Below, piece by piece: positions 12,598-23,865 of a stretch of 64,000 nucleotides of DNA; position 1 is the stretch's first letter, and each line of letters starts with the position of its first letter. Made by a program: the position numbers and the translations under genes. A model generated the notes under the pieces. It was not told the origin of the DNA and did not search any database. It saw only the letters and a program-made list of their open reading frames with translations. Source of the DNA: Fennellomyces sp. T-0311 (taxonomy: Eukaryota > Mucoromycota > Mucoromycetes > Mucorales > Lichtheimiaceae). The stretch lies in contig JALLLT010000054.1 of the NCBI GenBank assembly GCA_025266875.1, forward strand, positions 124,001-188,000, read 5' to 3'.

Positions 12598-12990
12598 TCA
12601 CCAATTAATTGAGGTGTTGTAATTGTAGCGAGGAAACAAACGTTGTTTCATGCAACAAACACTAATGTCCCCCCTACTTGAGGTACGACAATTGCCTGAT
12701 GTATACAATGACGCAATAAACATGGGACTATTCGACAATGTTGCCAGGAGATCAACGTCGCCACCTTTGATGGTCATTGTTTTCCAAGCTTTAGAAAAGT
12801 CAAGAGCAAAATTTCGCCAATTCTTGCACACGCGTCGATAAGTCAAAAAGGACCCTTGATAGTAAGCTAGAGGATATTGACAACGAAAGTTCGGTTAGCA
12901 CTTTGGCTAATAAGTCGAACTTGGTACTGGCATTCCCGTTTGCGGACTCCCAGAAGTGGTACACAGTTTGTGCACCCATCCCACTCAAGT
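12598..12990 (-). pseudogene. Relic of an F-box gene
   Basis: On the minus strand one frame reads RRVCKNWRNFALDFSKAW and then TMTIKGGDVDLLATL. This is the typical end of an F-box followed by the first segment of fungal F-box/leucine-rich proteins. The preceding F-box half appears only in a different frame (VLTELSLSISSSLLSRVLF), and stops close the frame within about 80 codons. I read it as a decayed F-box gene or an exon of one. The family call rests on the VCKNW-type motif and its context. Confidence 0.4.
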
Positions 12991-12999
12991 GAGCCCGGA

Positions 13000-14310
13000 A
13001 TCATATATATCTCTACGCTTGTATTTCGTAAATCGATCCTGGGAGAAAGTGTCCAATCATCGTGGTAGGATCACGCGTGATAATAAACTCGGTGTCTTCC
13101 TAAGCAAGATCAAAACGACCGATTTCGACCAAAGCTTGCGCACAATGATCGAGCGGTATGCTAAAGCTAGACCTTGCCCGAGTGGTCGTTGTCGTGGAAT
13201 TGGCATTGTTTAACGCTTTTGGCAGATCGTTTTAACATAGTTTTGGTAGTGGTAGTTTCCTTTTTTCAATGCTGCGCGAGGATGACGGGGTGTTTTGCAG
13301 GAACAAAAGAACAGAAAGGGAAAAGTCACTCTCAGATAGAACTCCATGTTTGATCTTCTAGTGTAACTTCATCTCTGGACAACCGGCTAAATGGACAGCC
13401 TTTATCTTGCGATAAAAGCATATATATATCCTTCCCAGCACGATGTGAAATGAAAATGTAAAGAAACTGCACATAGATTCTTGTTACTCGCCGTTGGTTT
13501 TAGCAACTTCCCCTCGAGTCGTCGGTGGAAGAAAGATATGAAGATCGCACTTTCCTTGCCAAATTATTCGACTTTACAGTTATCAGTATATGCGAGAGGC
13601 TATGCCGGTTAATGAAAGAATAGGATGTTTCGAGGTGCTTAAAGCATAGGACCATTTCTATCGAATGCCTCGTTCTGATTGGAACTTGTGCGACCAAAGA
13701 ATCGAGTACATACACAAAAAGCAAATGGCCTGCCATTAATTTCCCACGTGTCAGTCAAATCGACCAAGCATCCGAATTGTGTTTGCTAAGATTGGCTAGG
13801 TAGCAAAGGGATGTTACTATGACGACTGTCTTGACATGGCGTTACGATGCGATGATGCCATTTAAAGTAATGGAAAGCTCCTCGGCCTTATCTTTCGATG
13901 TACAGCATCGCATGTTATTTACACGAACAATGAATATTATTTCATTAAGTTCTTGACGGTTTCCTGTTTAAGTCTAGCCCAGCCATGCAGGAGCCAGGAT
14001 CCCTTATGCACTGATAAAGATGCCGGGCAGAAAAACTTGTTCTCTTTTAGTAAATATGGGGACATCCCTTACTGCAAACAGCTCCTAAAGGAAAATAACT
14101 CGGGCCAGGCATTCTTTGTCAAGGTGATAAGAGTGAAAAATGGAGCGATATATTGCTTTATAGAATTGTTTATACACATTGGATTGTAGGGTTTATGGAC
14201 AACGTAGAGGGAAAAAGAGAAAAAAAGAGAAAATTTAACATAGAAGTGTGAAGGTGTGTGTGTGCGTGTATATGATAAACACTATGTACAAAGAGCCGCT
14301 TTGGTGTGGG
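13000..14310. other. AT-rich spacer, no gene supported
   Basis: Open stretches at 12956-13213 and 13953-14189 (+) and 13500-13736 (-) are unrelated to any family I know and lack convincing splice or promoter context. The first has a mildly gene-like base composition and could be a relic. Confidence 0.4.
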
Positions 14311-14315
14311 GTATA

Positions 14316-14660
14316 TCAGTGCACCAAGTCGCTGCTCTTCTTGATAAAGATACAGTGGCGAGCGTCACCAACGCTGAACGATCTGGGTCGATTGCCTTCC
14401 GTGGGTAGGTACGATTGAATCGGGGTGAGGAACGACATGTCTTGCGGCAAGGGATTGTTGGTGCGAATAATAAGGTGATGATCTTTGGGAGTGCTGATGG
14501 ATTGCTTGATGGTTTGCGACGAGGTCAAGATTTGCCTGAGCTCCTGATGGCACGCATCTTGCACAACGTCGTCCTGGTTACTGTGAGGCGACGAAGGTCG
14601 TTTGGGGCAAGGTGCAACAGGACTAGGTGCGACGATCTGCAACATGCTCAATGCCGGCAT
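14316..14660 (-). CDS. Small protein of unknown function, single exon
   Basis: A 114-residue ORF beginning MPALSMLQIVAPSP and ending FIKKSSDLVH. I do not recognise a family. It has gene-like base composition, a pyrimidine-rich tract just before the ATG (minus strand, about 14670-14705) and follows the enoyl reductase gene on the same strand with about 100 bases between. It is Ser/Pro/Gln-rich in the middle with a compact C-terminal block (RPRSFSVGDARHCIFIKK) that looks the most conserved-like part; RPRSFS resembles a basophilic kinase site. No signal peptide or membrane segment is seen. Confidence 0.55.
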   Translation of the reverse strand: MPALSMLQIVAPSPVAPCPKRPSSPHSNQDDVVQDACHQELRQILTSSQTIKQSISTPKDHHLIIRTNNPLPQDMSFLTPIQSYLPTEGNRPRSFSVGDARHCIFIKKSSDLVH

Positions 14661-14763
14661 TCCATATAACAGTTGGAGAGTAGAGAGAAAGAAAAAGGAA
14701 GTGTTCAAGCCAAAGAATGACTTTATTTCAGTCTAAATTATTGATTGATTTTAAATCCAAATA

Positions 14764-16051
14764 TTAAGACGAGGTCGGGAACACGATCTGCTTGCCCTGT
14801 GTGAAACCTTGGATACCAGCATCCACCGCGTGCTTCATGGCATCCTCGCTCCAGTCCACCTTGGTCCAGCGAGGTTCGCGCAGCTGGCCCTTGTCCATCA
14901 GGCCAATCAAATCCTCAAACATCTTGTAGCGCTCGTCGGCGCTGTTTTGGTCCGTCCACCGGGTCATCCAGAATCCGTGGAACGTGATGTTCTTAAAGAT
15001 AAGCATGGATGCGGGCAGAGCCAGAGGTGCGCGGGCCATCGCACCATACGTCACATAATGACCATTATGTCTGTACCGAAACACCGTTATGTTTCACAAT
15101 CGACCACTGATATACACCAGCACCTTACCCTAAATAGCGAGCCATCTCGGTGGCGCTCTTGCCACCCACACAGTTCAGACCGAGCAAAGGAGGCTTTCCG
15201 TCGAACCAACCCTTCATTTTTGACCGCATCTCGTGCGAGCCCAACTCCTCATCTGTCACCACGTGCGTCGCTCCCAAGCCTAACAGCTCTTCGCGGAGTG
15301 CATCGATCTCAGGTCTGTTGCGAACAACATTGACTGTCTTGAGACCCCATGCGTTGGCAATCTGGATAACGGCCTGACCAACAGCACTATTGCCGCCGTT
15401 CTGGATGACATAATCGCCTACTTTTGATTTAGCCTCTCCTTCCCATTTCTGACTTTAAGGGGGTGCGCATACCTTCTTTTAAGGACTGGAAGTCTTTGAG
15501 CATGCGATAAGCTGTGCATGGATTCACGGTGAGGGTGGCCTTTTGGATGACTGACGTGTTGCTGGAAGGAGGCAGCTTTTGGAAATCCTCGGGCGGGCCA
15601 GCCGCATGCGTGCGCCATGTACCATAACCACTGCGAGCCATCACAACCTGGTCACCAACCTTGAGTCCGCTGACGTTTTTACCCGTGGCAATCACCTCGG
15701 CAACACCTTCGTTGCCGCCCACAGCAGCTTGCGCATCACCTAGTTTCTCAAAGGCGGGCTTGAGCGGATAAGCACCCTGGACTTGGTTGACGTCGGCAGG
15801 ATTGATAGGTGACGCCAGAAAACGCACGTGCACGGTGTCGTCGGTCAGTGGAGCCAAAGGATACGTGTGCCACCTTTTGCGTATCCGGTTATTCAGAGAA
15901 ACAGGAAATAAAAACGCGAAACTCACTTGAGGACTTCGGAGGGCTTTCCGTATGACGAATAGACCATGGCCTTGACGGTAATGTCAGAGGCAGCGGTGGA
16001 GTAGGCGCGCCATGCTTGTCTGGCAGGCAATGAACGAATGAAGAAACCCAT
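14764..16051 (-). CDS. ETR1: Mitochondrial 2-enoyl thioester reductase (ETR1/MECR), 4 exons
   Basis: Last enzyme of mitochondrial type II fatty acid synthesis: NADPH-dependent reduction of trans-2-enoyl-ACP, needed for lipoate and respiration. Exons 15927-16051, 15473-15873, 15129-15417 and 14764-15070 join exactly to 373 residues. The start [20 protein letters not shown] is a basic, Ser/Thr-rich presequence. The MDR-superfamily order follows: [42 protein letters not shown], the nucleotide-binding [16 protein letters not shown], then NCVGGKSA. The absence of zinc-ligand cysteines fits this non-metal branch. PINPADxNxxxGxYP is typical of MECR. The gene neighbours do not suggest a shared pathway. 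Confidence 0.94.
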
Positions 16052-17500
16052 GTTTGATTGTGTTGATTGCGGAAAAGTGCGGGGTAGTTTGACTCGGTCG
16101 TGTATAGTCTTTCTTTTTCGGACTCAGTGAAAAGAATAGAGGGATCAGAACTTTCGCATACAGGATATTCTTAGTAATCTTAGTGGATCGGCCTTTCTTT
16201 ATCAGAAAAGGTGTCGGATCGAAGAAGCATAGCAGTATAAGTGGTGCATGTCACACAATGTATCTCTTTACACATAAGCAATATGAAAATGTATTATTTT
16301 AAATGCACATGACATCTTGAACTTTGCCTGAACGTCAATTGAAGCACTCGTTTGAGCCCAGCTAACATGCTTTGGTGGGGGGCCGCCACTTCTCAGACAC
16401 GCGCTGAACCCAATGACTAAAGCTGTGGCACATTTTTATTGATTGCCTGTCAATTGTGGACGGCGCAAAGGTACAGGACGAATATCCTGGTTACCGTTCG
16501 TTACCATGTAGTTCATCCCGATCAATCACCTGCAAAATAAACATCAAAGCAATAAGAAGCAAGCACCCACTACATCGTGCTCATGGTTGAGACAGCGTTT
16601 TCAAGACCACACATTACGTTCTCGTGTGATATTGCAAAAATTGGATTTGCCAAGCAATTGCTCGCACTGAGGGCATGCCGGGATACTATCATGTTAACAA
16701 AAGACCACTGTACTCCTCTTGCGGATGGTGAACCATGCTTGTCGACCCTAACGACAGCATGTACAAAAGTCAAAATAGAAGGCAGACGAAGATCTATCGC
16801 GTTCTAAGAGCAGATATCCGTATAACGCTTGCTGCCAGGCATGCCATTTACCAGAAAATGAAGAGAAGATGCGTCTTGTTGAAGAAGCGTGTCACAGCGA
16901 GGGATTTTTGCGGTGAAAAACAAGCATGATGCGGGGATAAAGTCAATTCCGCTCCACGTCCACCAAAACGTCACTTCACCACCTCCCATATAGTCTTGCA
17001 AATGGAGTATTTTCAAACCAACAGTGCGGACAAATACAACCGCGGCGACGTCGTATCTAAGTATAAGCAGAAATGCCCCGATGATTCTGGTGTCCGGATG
17101 TATGACCGGATCAAGAAAGACTTGCGGGAGCACAAGGTGCAATATGTGCAAAAAAGGTGGAAGCAATCGACAACCATTTGAAGCATTCGAATCAGTTTCA
17201 GGTAAAAAGCACGATAAACCCCGGAAAAGGACACGACTATTAAACTTTTACATGCCTATAGAGTGATTTTAAATCCGGAAATGACACCTCTGTTTTTTTG
17301 ACACGACACTTGTGAGCCTGTCCCCAAGAGGAATCCTCACCTAGTCAAACCAGCCTACTTTTGCCGTAGCTGCTAGCTTTTCTGTACCAAAGGTGCGACG
17401 AAGGGAAAGGCTCCCAACAGTGCGGTGCTCCGCTAAACCTCCTGGGGGTCATTCCCTGACTTGATATCTCTGTTCGTGAGCAAAATGCTACATGCAGTAT
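16052..17500. other. Spacer with possible decayed coding sequence
   Basis: Between about 16570 and 17270 the plus strand has base composition nearer to genes and overlapping short frames, one with clustered cysteines (KTCGSTRCNMCKKGG near 17100-17150). No frame is long, and I could not join them into a known protein. It could be a dead mobile element or gene, but this is not shown. Confidence 0.3.
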
Positions 17501-17631
17501 TTCCAGTAAGTGATGTCGCTACCTGTAAAAATCAATGTCGTCAAGGCCTAATTTTACAATATAAAATATACAGCGACTTCCATTTTTGGAACGACATTGA
17601 TTTCTTTGGGTAGCGACATTACTTTTTGGAA
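17501..17631. mobile_element. MITE-like inverted-repeat element (about 131 bp)
   Basis: The left arm 17501-17541 and the reverse complement of the right arm 17591-17631 match at about 34 of 41 positions, with cores ATGTCGCTACC and AATCAATGTCGT. A 49-base AT-rich loop separates them. There is no coding capacity. The structure fits a miniature inverted-repeat transposable element or a foldback hairpin. No clear target-site duplication is visible, and no second copy was noticed in this window. Confidence 0.6.
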
Positions 17632-18141
17632 GCATTGTACATAAACTATATCATTCAGGTAACTTGAGAAATGGTATCTTCATAATGTTGACTAAATGTG
17701 CTTTGATTTTAGAACTGATACAATCAAGTATGTTTGGTTGCAAAAGTTTGCTTTTGACAATATAGCAATCCTTCCTCCATCCCGTCGGACAGCACTTCCA
17801 CTGATCCATCAAACAGTGCTGCCACCGATGCTACCGGTGACCAAGGGAGATGTGGAATGAAAAGACCAGCAACTGGTATCTATCAGACAATTATTTCTGT
17901 AATCCCGAGTAGAGTAATCTCATATCGTTCAAAGGTGATCTAAGATCAACAAGGGAAAAAAGAAGAGCGGAAGAAAAAGTACGATATATTTTTCGCTGAG
18001 TCGCTTAGATGGAGTCTAATTATGAGCTTGAATACTTACCCTTGAACACGTAGAGTCCCTCATCCTCATACTCAATGTTGATGGCACGGGTTAAGTTCGG
18101 CAAGTCGCGTTCCTGCAGGTATATATCCATATGATGGCTTT

Positions 18142-18149
18142 GTATATAA
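18142..18149 (+). promoter_or_regulatory. TATA box of the 18.2 kb gene
   Basis: A TATATAAG element lies about 90 bases before the ATG at 18233. Confidence 0.5.
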
Positions 18150-18232
18150 GTTTCCAATGAAATCTAACTAGTGAAAGGCTCGAGCGTGTTGGTATAATAC
18201 GTTCGAGCCGAAACTTTAAAAAACAAAACGAT

Positions 18233-19422
18233 ATGCCGAACGCTGTTTATGACCTTATTACGCTGGAGGACCCGCTGCCACCTTTTGACAGGGAATTATG
18301 GAAGGAGTATATGACTTCGGTCTTGTCAGCTGACGCCTGGGTATGGGAACGATGGAGGTAATTCAAAAGAAAGGTGTTTCTGACTATGTATATCTTTCTC
18401 AAACAGAGAACCGCGGATTGTCCCCGGCTCATTTTTAATAATCCCAACCAACCAGAAGGCGTCGAAGACTATGTTACTCGCATGGTTACTAGGATTTTGT
18501 TGGTGTAGTATGTGCTCTTTTTTTGTTTTGTTTTTCTTATAGCTAAAGTGTCAAAAACAACACAGTTCCGAGTGTATCCACAATGAAGAGAAGCCATGTG
18601 ACCTGACCGAATCTGAGACCACCTACTGTTATTACACGATTTGGCCTTTCTTGCGGCTTGCCTCGGCTGCTGTATCTGGTCTCAAGTGCGATTTCAGCGT
18701 TGGTGAAACAGGTTTACGAGCTATGTCCGATGTACGTTACAACGCCGATGGTAAGATCTACATCGCCAGTTCCAAGCTTGAGATACTGCTGTTGGAAGCA
18801 TCAGGTGCATATGGAACAAACGATCTGAGCCGGCACACCTTTGATCATATCAAAGGCGCGTTTGGTTGTCATGGAATGCTGCTCAAAATTCTTACGACAT
18901 ATCACGGAGGCGACAGCAGTCTCATGGGCGACATACGCGTGTTCTTTGTTCATGCTAGTGCCAAGGGTTTGTGATGCGATCTTTCTGTTGCGAGGGGGAA
19001 TTTTACTCATAATATTCTAGATCAGTACATTCGACTATGGTCAATGCGTTCCGTCAACGAAGGAGAGTTTATTTCTTTCGAACGTGTGATGAAGGTGAAA
19101 GTCGATCCTGATCATGAGAATGTAAGCGGGATACACGATGTGATCGAGTTTTTTGTACATGCCAAGGTAGCGAATGGTGAAAATGAAATATTTTATGACA
19201 CCAGTATTGAATAACTGTAATCGACAGATTCTACTACAACGAAGTTGCGACGCTCTGCAGGCATTGAAAAGGTCACATGAAGAATACGTGTACAAAAGCA
19301 AAGAGTACAAGGAAAAACACATCCCTCTGAACAAGCTGCTGAAGGCAAAGCCCGTAAAGCCTAACAAAGCAGACCATTTGAAAAATATTGGTGAACTTGA
19401 TCCATCCTCATCCTTGTTCTAA
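18233..19422 (+). CDS. Unknown protein of a Mucoromycota-type multigene family, 5 exons
   Basis: Exons 18233-18340, 18407-18507, 18566-18966, 19021-19166 and 19228-19422 join with perfect phase to 316 residues. Recognisable blocks are ADAWRTADCPRLIFNNP, EDYVTRMVTRIL, CIHNEEKPCDLTESETTYCY, GETGLRAMSDVRYNADGK, EILLLEASGAYG, FDHIKGAFGCHGMLLKIL and IRLWSMRSVNEGEF. From memory, proteins with this block order are numerous in Mucorales and lack an assigned function. No catalytic motif, signal peptide or membrane segment is seen. The middle alternates strand-like and acidic segments, which recalls nuclease-like folds, but that is speculation. The gene is intact, has a TATA box, and sits between a MITE-like element and a broken F-box/LRR gene, so the region looks dynamic. 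Confidence 0.8.
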
Positions 19423-19729
19423 ACACGTTGTCTCTCACCTACCGAACCTCTGTATATCATCTATCTTCCGTCACTTTTTTGTTTGCATGTTTTCCAAAAT
19501 CATTACCGCTTTATTCAGTACGATATATCTAGAAATTCATTCAATGGCCGTCATTGGTCATGATGCTTACCAATCACAGTGCTTTTGACGATCTGGTGGC
19601 ACAATGAAGTGATCGGTGCTGCAGTCAATGCCGTGTCTGGAACGCGATCTTTCGCTCACTGTTTTGCCGAATAGTGAGGCTAAAACGCTCTGACAAATTC
19701 TGCTTTTTTTTTATGGAGCGATATAAAAG

Positions 19730-20890
19730 TCAGCAATGTGATATGCATAGCAGATCTTGGTTCTACTGTGCAGACGTTGCACGTCCAAGATGTATTAATG
19801 ACTATCGCGCATATGGAAAAGCTTGGCGCCTTGTCTAAACGTTACTTCCGTGCATTATCATTGGCACGAACCTGGATTTGATGTGAACGCAGGTCCACGA
19901 ACACGCCGGTTTGGATACTTGCTCCCTTTGTTCCAGCACTTTCAACCGTCGATTCTGCAGTCTCTGAGATTGCATACATTTGGACAGGTCAGAAACCAGT
20001 ATACATGCGCGTCAAACTTTCAGAATGGGTACGACATGAGGCAACCAACCGCCTTGTGCGGCTGTCGCTGTCGATCTTCGCAAAAGATCTGAACGATGTC
20101 AAATATTGCCCATGTCTGCAAGAACTGGAATTGTCCAGCGAAACTATCTAGTCGCTAACAGCTAGGATGTTCAACAATCGCTATGATGGCAATATCGACA
20201 GTATACTTTCATCTTGCCTAACATTGAGAAGGCTCCGAGTTGTCAAAGGCAATATGCTACGACAATGAAATCGCACCAACAACCCGAGCGACTTTGCGGA
20301 CTCTGGTACTCTATGATGTGGCCATTACATCCGATGCATTACTTGATCATGTTGGGTGTCCGGGGTTTATTCATTTAGATCTTCACAACTGTATGTGGAT
20401 TATCCTAGACAAGGATTCTGACGTTCGAATCAATCTTCCGCAGCATTGACTGTCGTACTTTCGAGTGACTGGTCAACGAGTGTACAGAAAAGCACCAATA
20501 ACTCACCACGAGCATCAAAGTCCCGTCGCATGGAGCGTCTTCTTGGCGGTAAAGGCGCCAAAGATGGATAGAACCAAGTCCCAGCAATGCAATTCTGGAT
20601 TAACGAGAATCCATCGCTCAAGACCTTTCGTGCGGCGGAGCGACAGCCCTGCAATTGTATATCGGCTAAATGATTGTATGGCGCGACAACAACGCGATAG
20701 ATGATCAAGCAATGGAAGCAATCTAGAAATTATTCCTTGGCTTTACATGGGTCTGGACAAAATGGTCGATGACATCAGTGGAATTGGTGCAAAGGAACAT
20801 GGACGCGCAGGCACGGTCCTACAGTATCATAGCGCCGACTGCCTTAAACAAAATTCGTTTAAACCTCGATCCTGATATTACCTCCTATGT
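19730..20890 (+). pseudogene. Broken F-box/leucine-rich-repeat gene
   Basis: Consecutive segments in changing frames resemble the LRR part of fungal F-box proteins. In order they are STVQTLHVQDVLMTIAHMEK, LLPLFQHFQPSILQSLRLH, NDVKYCPCLQELELSSETI followed by a stop, then ILSSCLTLRRLRV and ATLRTLVLYDVAITSDALLD. A further piece (LEIIPWLYMGLDKMVDD) lies near 20720-20790. At least two frame changes and two stops separate them, and no set of GT-AG introns that I tried removes all of these. No F-box proper was found upstream. It is best read as a decayed member of an expanded F-box/LRR family. Confidence 0.6.
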
Positions 20891-21838
20891 GTATCATAAC
20901 GATCATCTATAGTGATCAAGGCGATGCAATAAAATTCACTCGCGTGGTATGATTTCTATGCGGTAACACGCAAGCGTCGAATCGACATTTTTAATGGTTA
21001 GAATTCAATCGGAATACGTGCGTAGTTGATACCATTCTGTAGTTGAGGTATCGAATCCGTTTACGAGTGGATAAAACAAACCATCAATTCCAAAGAAATT
21101 GCTCGACTCGAGAGAAATATGATAGGAGCATCCCATACAGAGCAATTTGGAATGCCCCAAAGCCAGGTTGAGTTTTCCCAAAGAAAAACGTTGCATTATG
21201 TGATACGATAATATTTCCGTTTTGCTTTGCTATGTCTTTCAAACCTTCTGGCGATTTGAATTACGCAGAGGAACATGGAAAAAACTTTTTACTGAACTGG
21301 GTACATTCCAGATTCGCAGTTTTAAATGTTCCGTGTGTTGACCGTATACACACTTGTTACGTGCGACCTACGCTTTCGGTTTCACAATACCGTATTACGT
21401 TAGCTTCCGTAGGCTAGATGCTTATGATACAACGCAGATTACATAATAAGTCTGTTGTCAGCAAAGATATTATTATTAACTAAATCACACGGCAAATCTA
21501 AATCACTCATGCCCTCAGATCTGAGAATGCTGCCACGCACATGCACACACACACACAAAAATAAGTGTTTTGAGCTTCATTGTTTCGGTGAACGAGAGAG
21601 CTGCAATAATAATTACACACGATAGATGGAGGAGAAAAGTACACGATTGCTTTGTGAGAAAAGGAGGAGAGAAAAGGTGGTATATCGCATTTACAAAAGC
21701 AGCTTAGAGGAAGGTTGTTGTCGTTAAGGTTACAAAGTATAATACACAAATTGCTACGATGGAGGGGGGAGGGCTAGACGAGTGGGGAGGGAAAACGAGA
21801 AAGTTAAGGATGTAAATGGTAAAAAAAGGTGAGCAAGG
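20891..21838. other. Spacer downstream of the hexokinase-like gene
   Basis: AT-rich with CA and GA tracts (for example 21538-21558). A purine-rich stretch at 21600-21800 belongs to the 3' flank of the minus-strand gene. No gene seen. Confidence 0.5.
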
Positions 21839-23559
21839 CTATGAAGGATCTGCAGCAATTTTCTCTGCCATCATAGCAACAATAGCAGCGCCAACTATAC
21901 GTGAATGCTTGACAATACCCACCGATAATTTGGATGCAAGATGTTCAGGTAAAAGCTCCTTAAGCGTTCGACACACCCGTGGGTGAAACGATGGGTAGTC
22001 CTCATAGACATCACCACTGATGGCTACAAGAGCAAAGCCCCTTGGTGATTAGACAACCTTGTAAATTTTTTCACACGTACAAAAACTTACCAATGGCACA
22101 GCCGTCTTCCTCAGAGAACCCAATCCCATGTTCAACCATATGCTTCACTACCGCGGCAATGGCAGTGCCGACAAGAGTCGAGGCACGGAAACCCACAAGC
22201 TGACAAACACGTTGAACAATCTCTCGATCAGCAAGCGAGCTTTGTGGAAGATTGAGCATATCTTCAATCACAATGCGGGTATCCTCGAGATCTTCGGAGC
22301 CGTCGACTTCGCAGATATACATATAGGTGGTATCGAACCCGTGGGGACGGTTCAGGGTCTCACTCGATTCTCCGCCGAACAACAGGTCACGGTCGACAAG
22401 ATAAAGGAGAATGTTCCGGACAAGTTCGCCTAGTGCAATCCCCGTCGTCATTTTCTCGAACACGTGGTACTGCGGATTAATTGACTCTCGGTCGAGTTTC
22501 CGGTCGAACCATGTACAGGGTAGTGTTCGTCGTGACGAACCAAAGTTACACCATTCGGTGTTAATAATCATGCTTCGTTTGTCGTTGGGTTGTTGAAACG
22601 ACGGGTCCTGGAGTTTGGTGACGTTTGGTATTGGTTCGTAATAAGCACAGTTCGTCCCCAGACTGTGGACTATACCAAGTCGAGTGGAAGAATGTTGGTA
22701 TGCGTGCGCCAATAAAACGCAGACGGCATCTAATCTCCGGAACATCAGCAAAAAAAAATAATAATGAAAGTGAAACAGAGACCCGATATCGGAAGCGCTA
22801 GAAACAAACTTACCATTTGTGATGGCGACAACCTTGATGGGAAGACCCTTAATTTGCATCCGCTGGTGCATCAATTGCACAATATCGACGCCTACACCAT
22901 TTGGGTAGCTAAAACCGTGGCCCAGTGAAAGAATATGTCCGTTGTTGAGCGCGGTCTGCTTGATTGCGAAACAGAGAGAGCATGCCATCGGGTACACAAA
23001 AAGATCTTGGGTACCCACTCGACCTAAAAAGTCAGACACGCATTCCACAACGTAATCGATCAATACAACAAAATCGTCGCCACTCATCAAGTCTTGAGGG
23101 ATTTTGTATTGGTATTGATTGATGGCGAGCTTGCCACCCTCGCCCTTGAGTTTGACCTGGCAGGCGTAAATGTCCATTCCGATAATTTCCAGTGCTAAAT
23201 AGGTCCCTTTTTCTTGTCCCGTTGGGTAACCTAGCAAAATATTGACGACAATATTAAAAAAGGGGCGGTTAGCAACACTTGCGTACGCAGGAATAAATGC
23301 CAAAGTTGCAAAGACAGCCACTGTTTCTTTCTCATTTTCTCCTTTATTGTTTTTTACCTGTGACAAATGATGGGATCATGTTCAGATCACTTGATCTGTC
23401 ATCAACGAGACCCGCCTTGAGCTCCTTGTCGAAATGGTCAATGACTTCGAACAACGTCTCGTGCGACAGGCAGAACTGCATATGAAGATTCTCGAGCTCC
23501 TCCTGTTGGTGTCGGTTTGCATGTTTGAGCTGCTGGAATGGAATCGAAGTGGGGCCCAT
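21839..23559 (-). CDS. Divergent hexokinase-like protein, catalytic motifs degraded, 4 exons
   Basis: Exons 23358-23559, 22814-23230, 22091-22729 and 21839-22023 join exactly to 480 residues, the length of a fungal hexokinase. The fold is clear: GTYLALEI, KYKIP-like YQYKIP, ITNDAVCVLLAHAYQ, LGTNCAYYEP, MIINTEWCNFG, NPQYHVFEKMTTGIALGEL. Several active-site blocks are altered compared with the family. The first phosphate loop LALDLGGTN reads LALEIIGMD. The glucose-binding GFTFSFP reads ACSLCFAI. WTKGF reads LGHGF. NDTVGT reads NDAVCV, keeping the catalytic-base Asp. The C-terminal GSGKGAA-like loop reads RIVGAAI. I infer a poorly active or inactive, possibly regulatory, hexokinase paralogue, like the non-catalytic ones known in other fungi. 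Confidence 0.85.
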
Positions 23560-23865
23560 CGGGAAACTTCAGGAAAAAAAGGGACCAGTCCTCAGCTGAA
23601 ATGTTGCCGCCACCCCACAAAAAAAAAGAAGCGCGAGTCCGAGTGGGCCTTTTTTTTTTCTTTGGTGCGACATCCCCGATTTTTATCCCAACCACATGAG
23701 CTTGGGAACGGTTCATTGCATGCTGTCAACACTCTAATTTTCGCTTCATAGCTTAATAGGGAATAACTTTAAGCCGCAAACCTTCTTTTTTTCCCCAGTT
23801 GTTTGGTCTAGTGTTGTATGCAGCCCTATCAGGGTCCAAGGGTACAATAAGCTTCTTTATTATAC

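Noticed and set aside
16804..17166. 120-codon hydrophobic minus-strand frame
   Set aside because: The base pattern fits the plus strand at least as well; no start context, membrane-protein family or splicing support.
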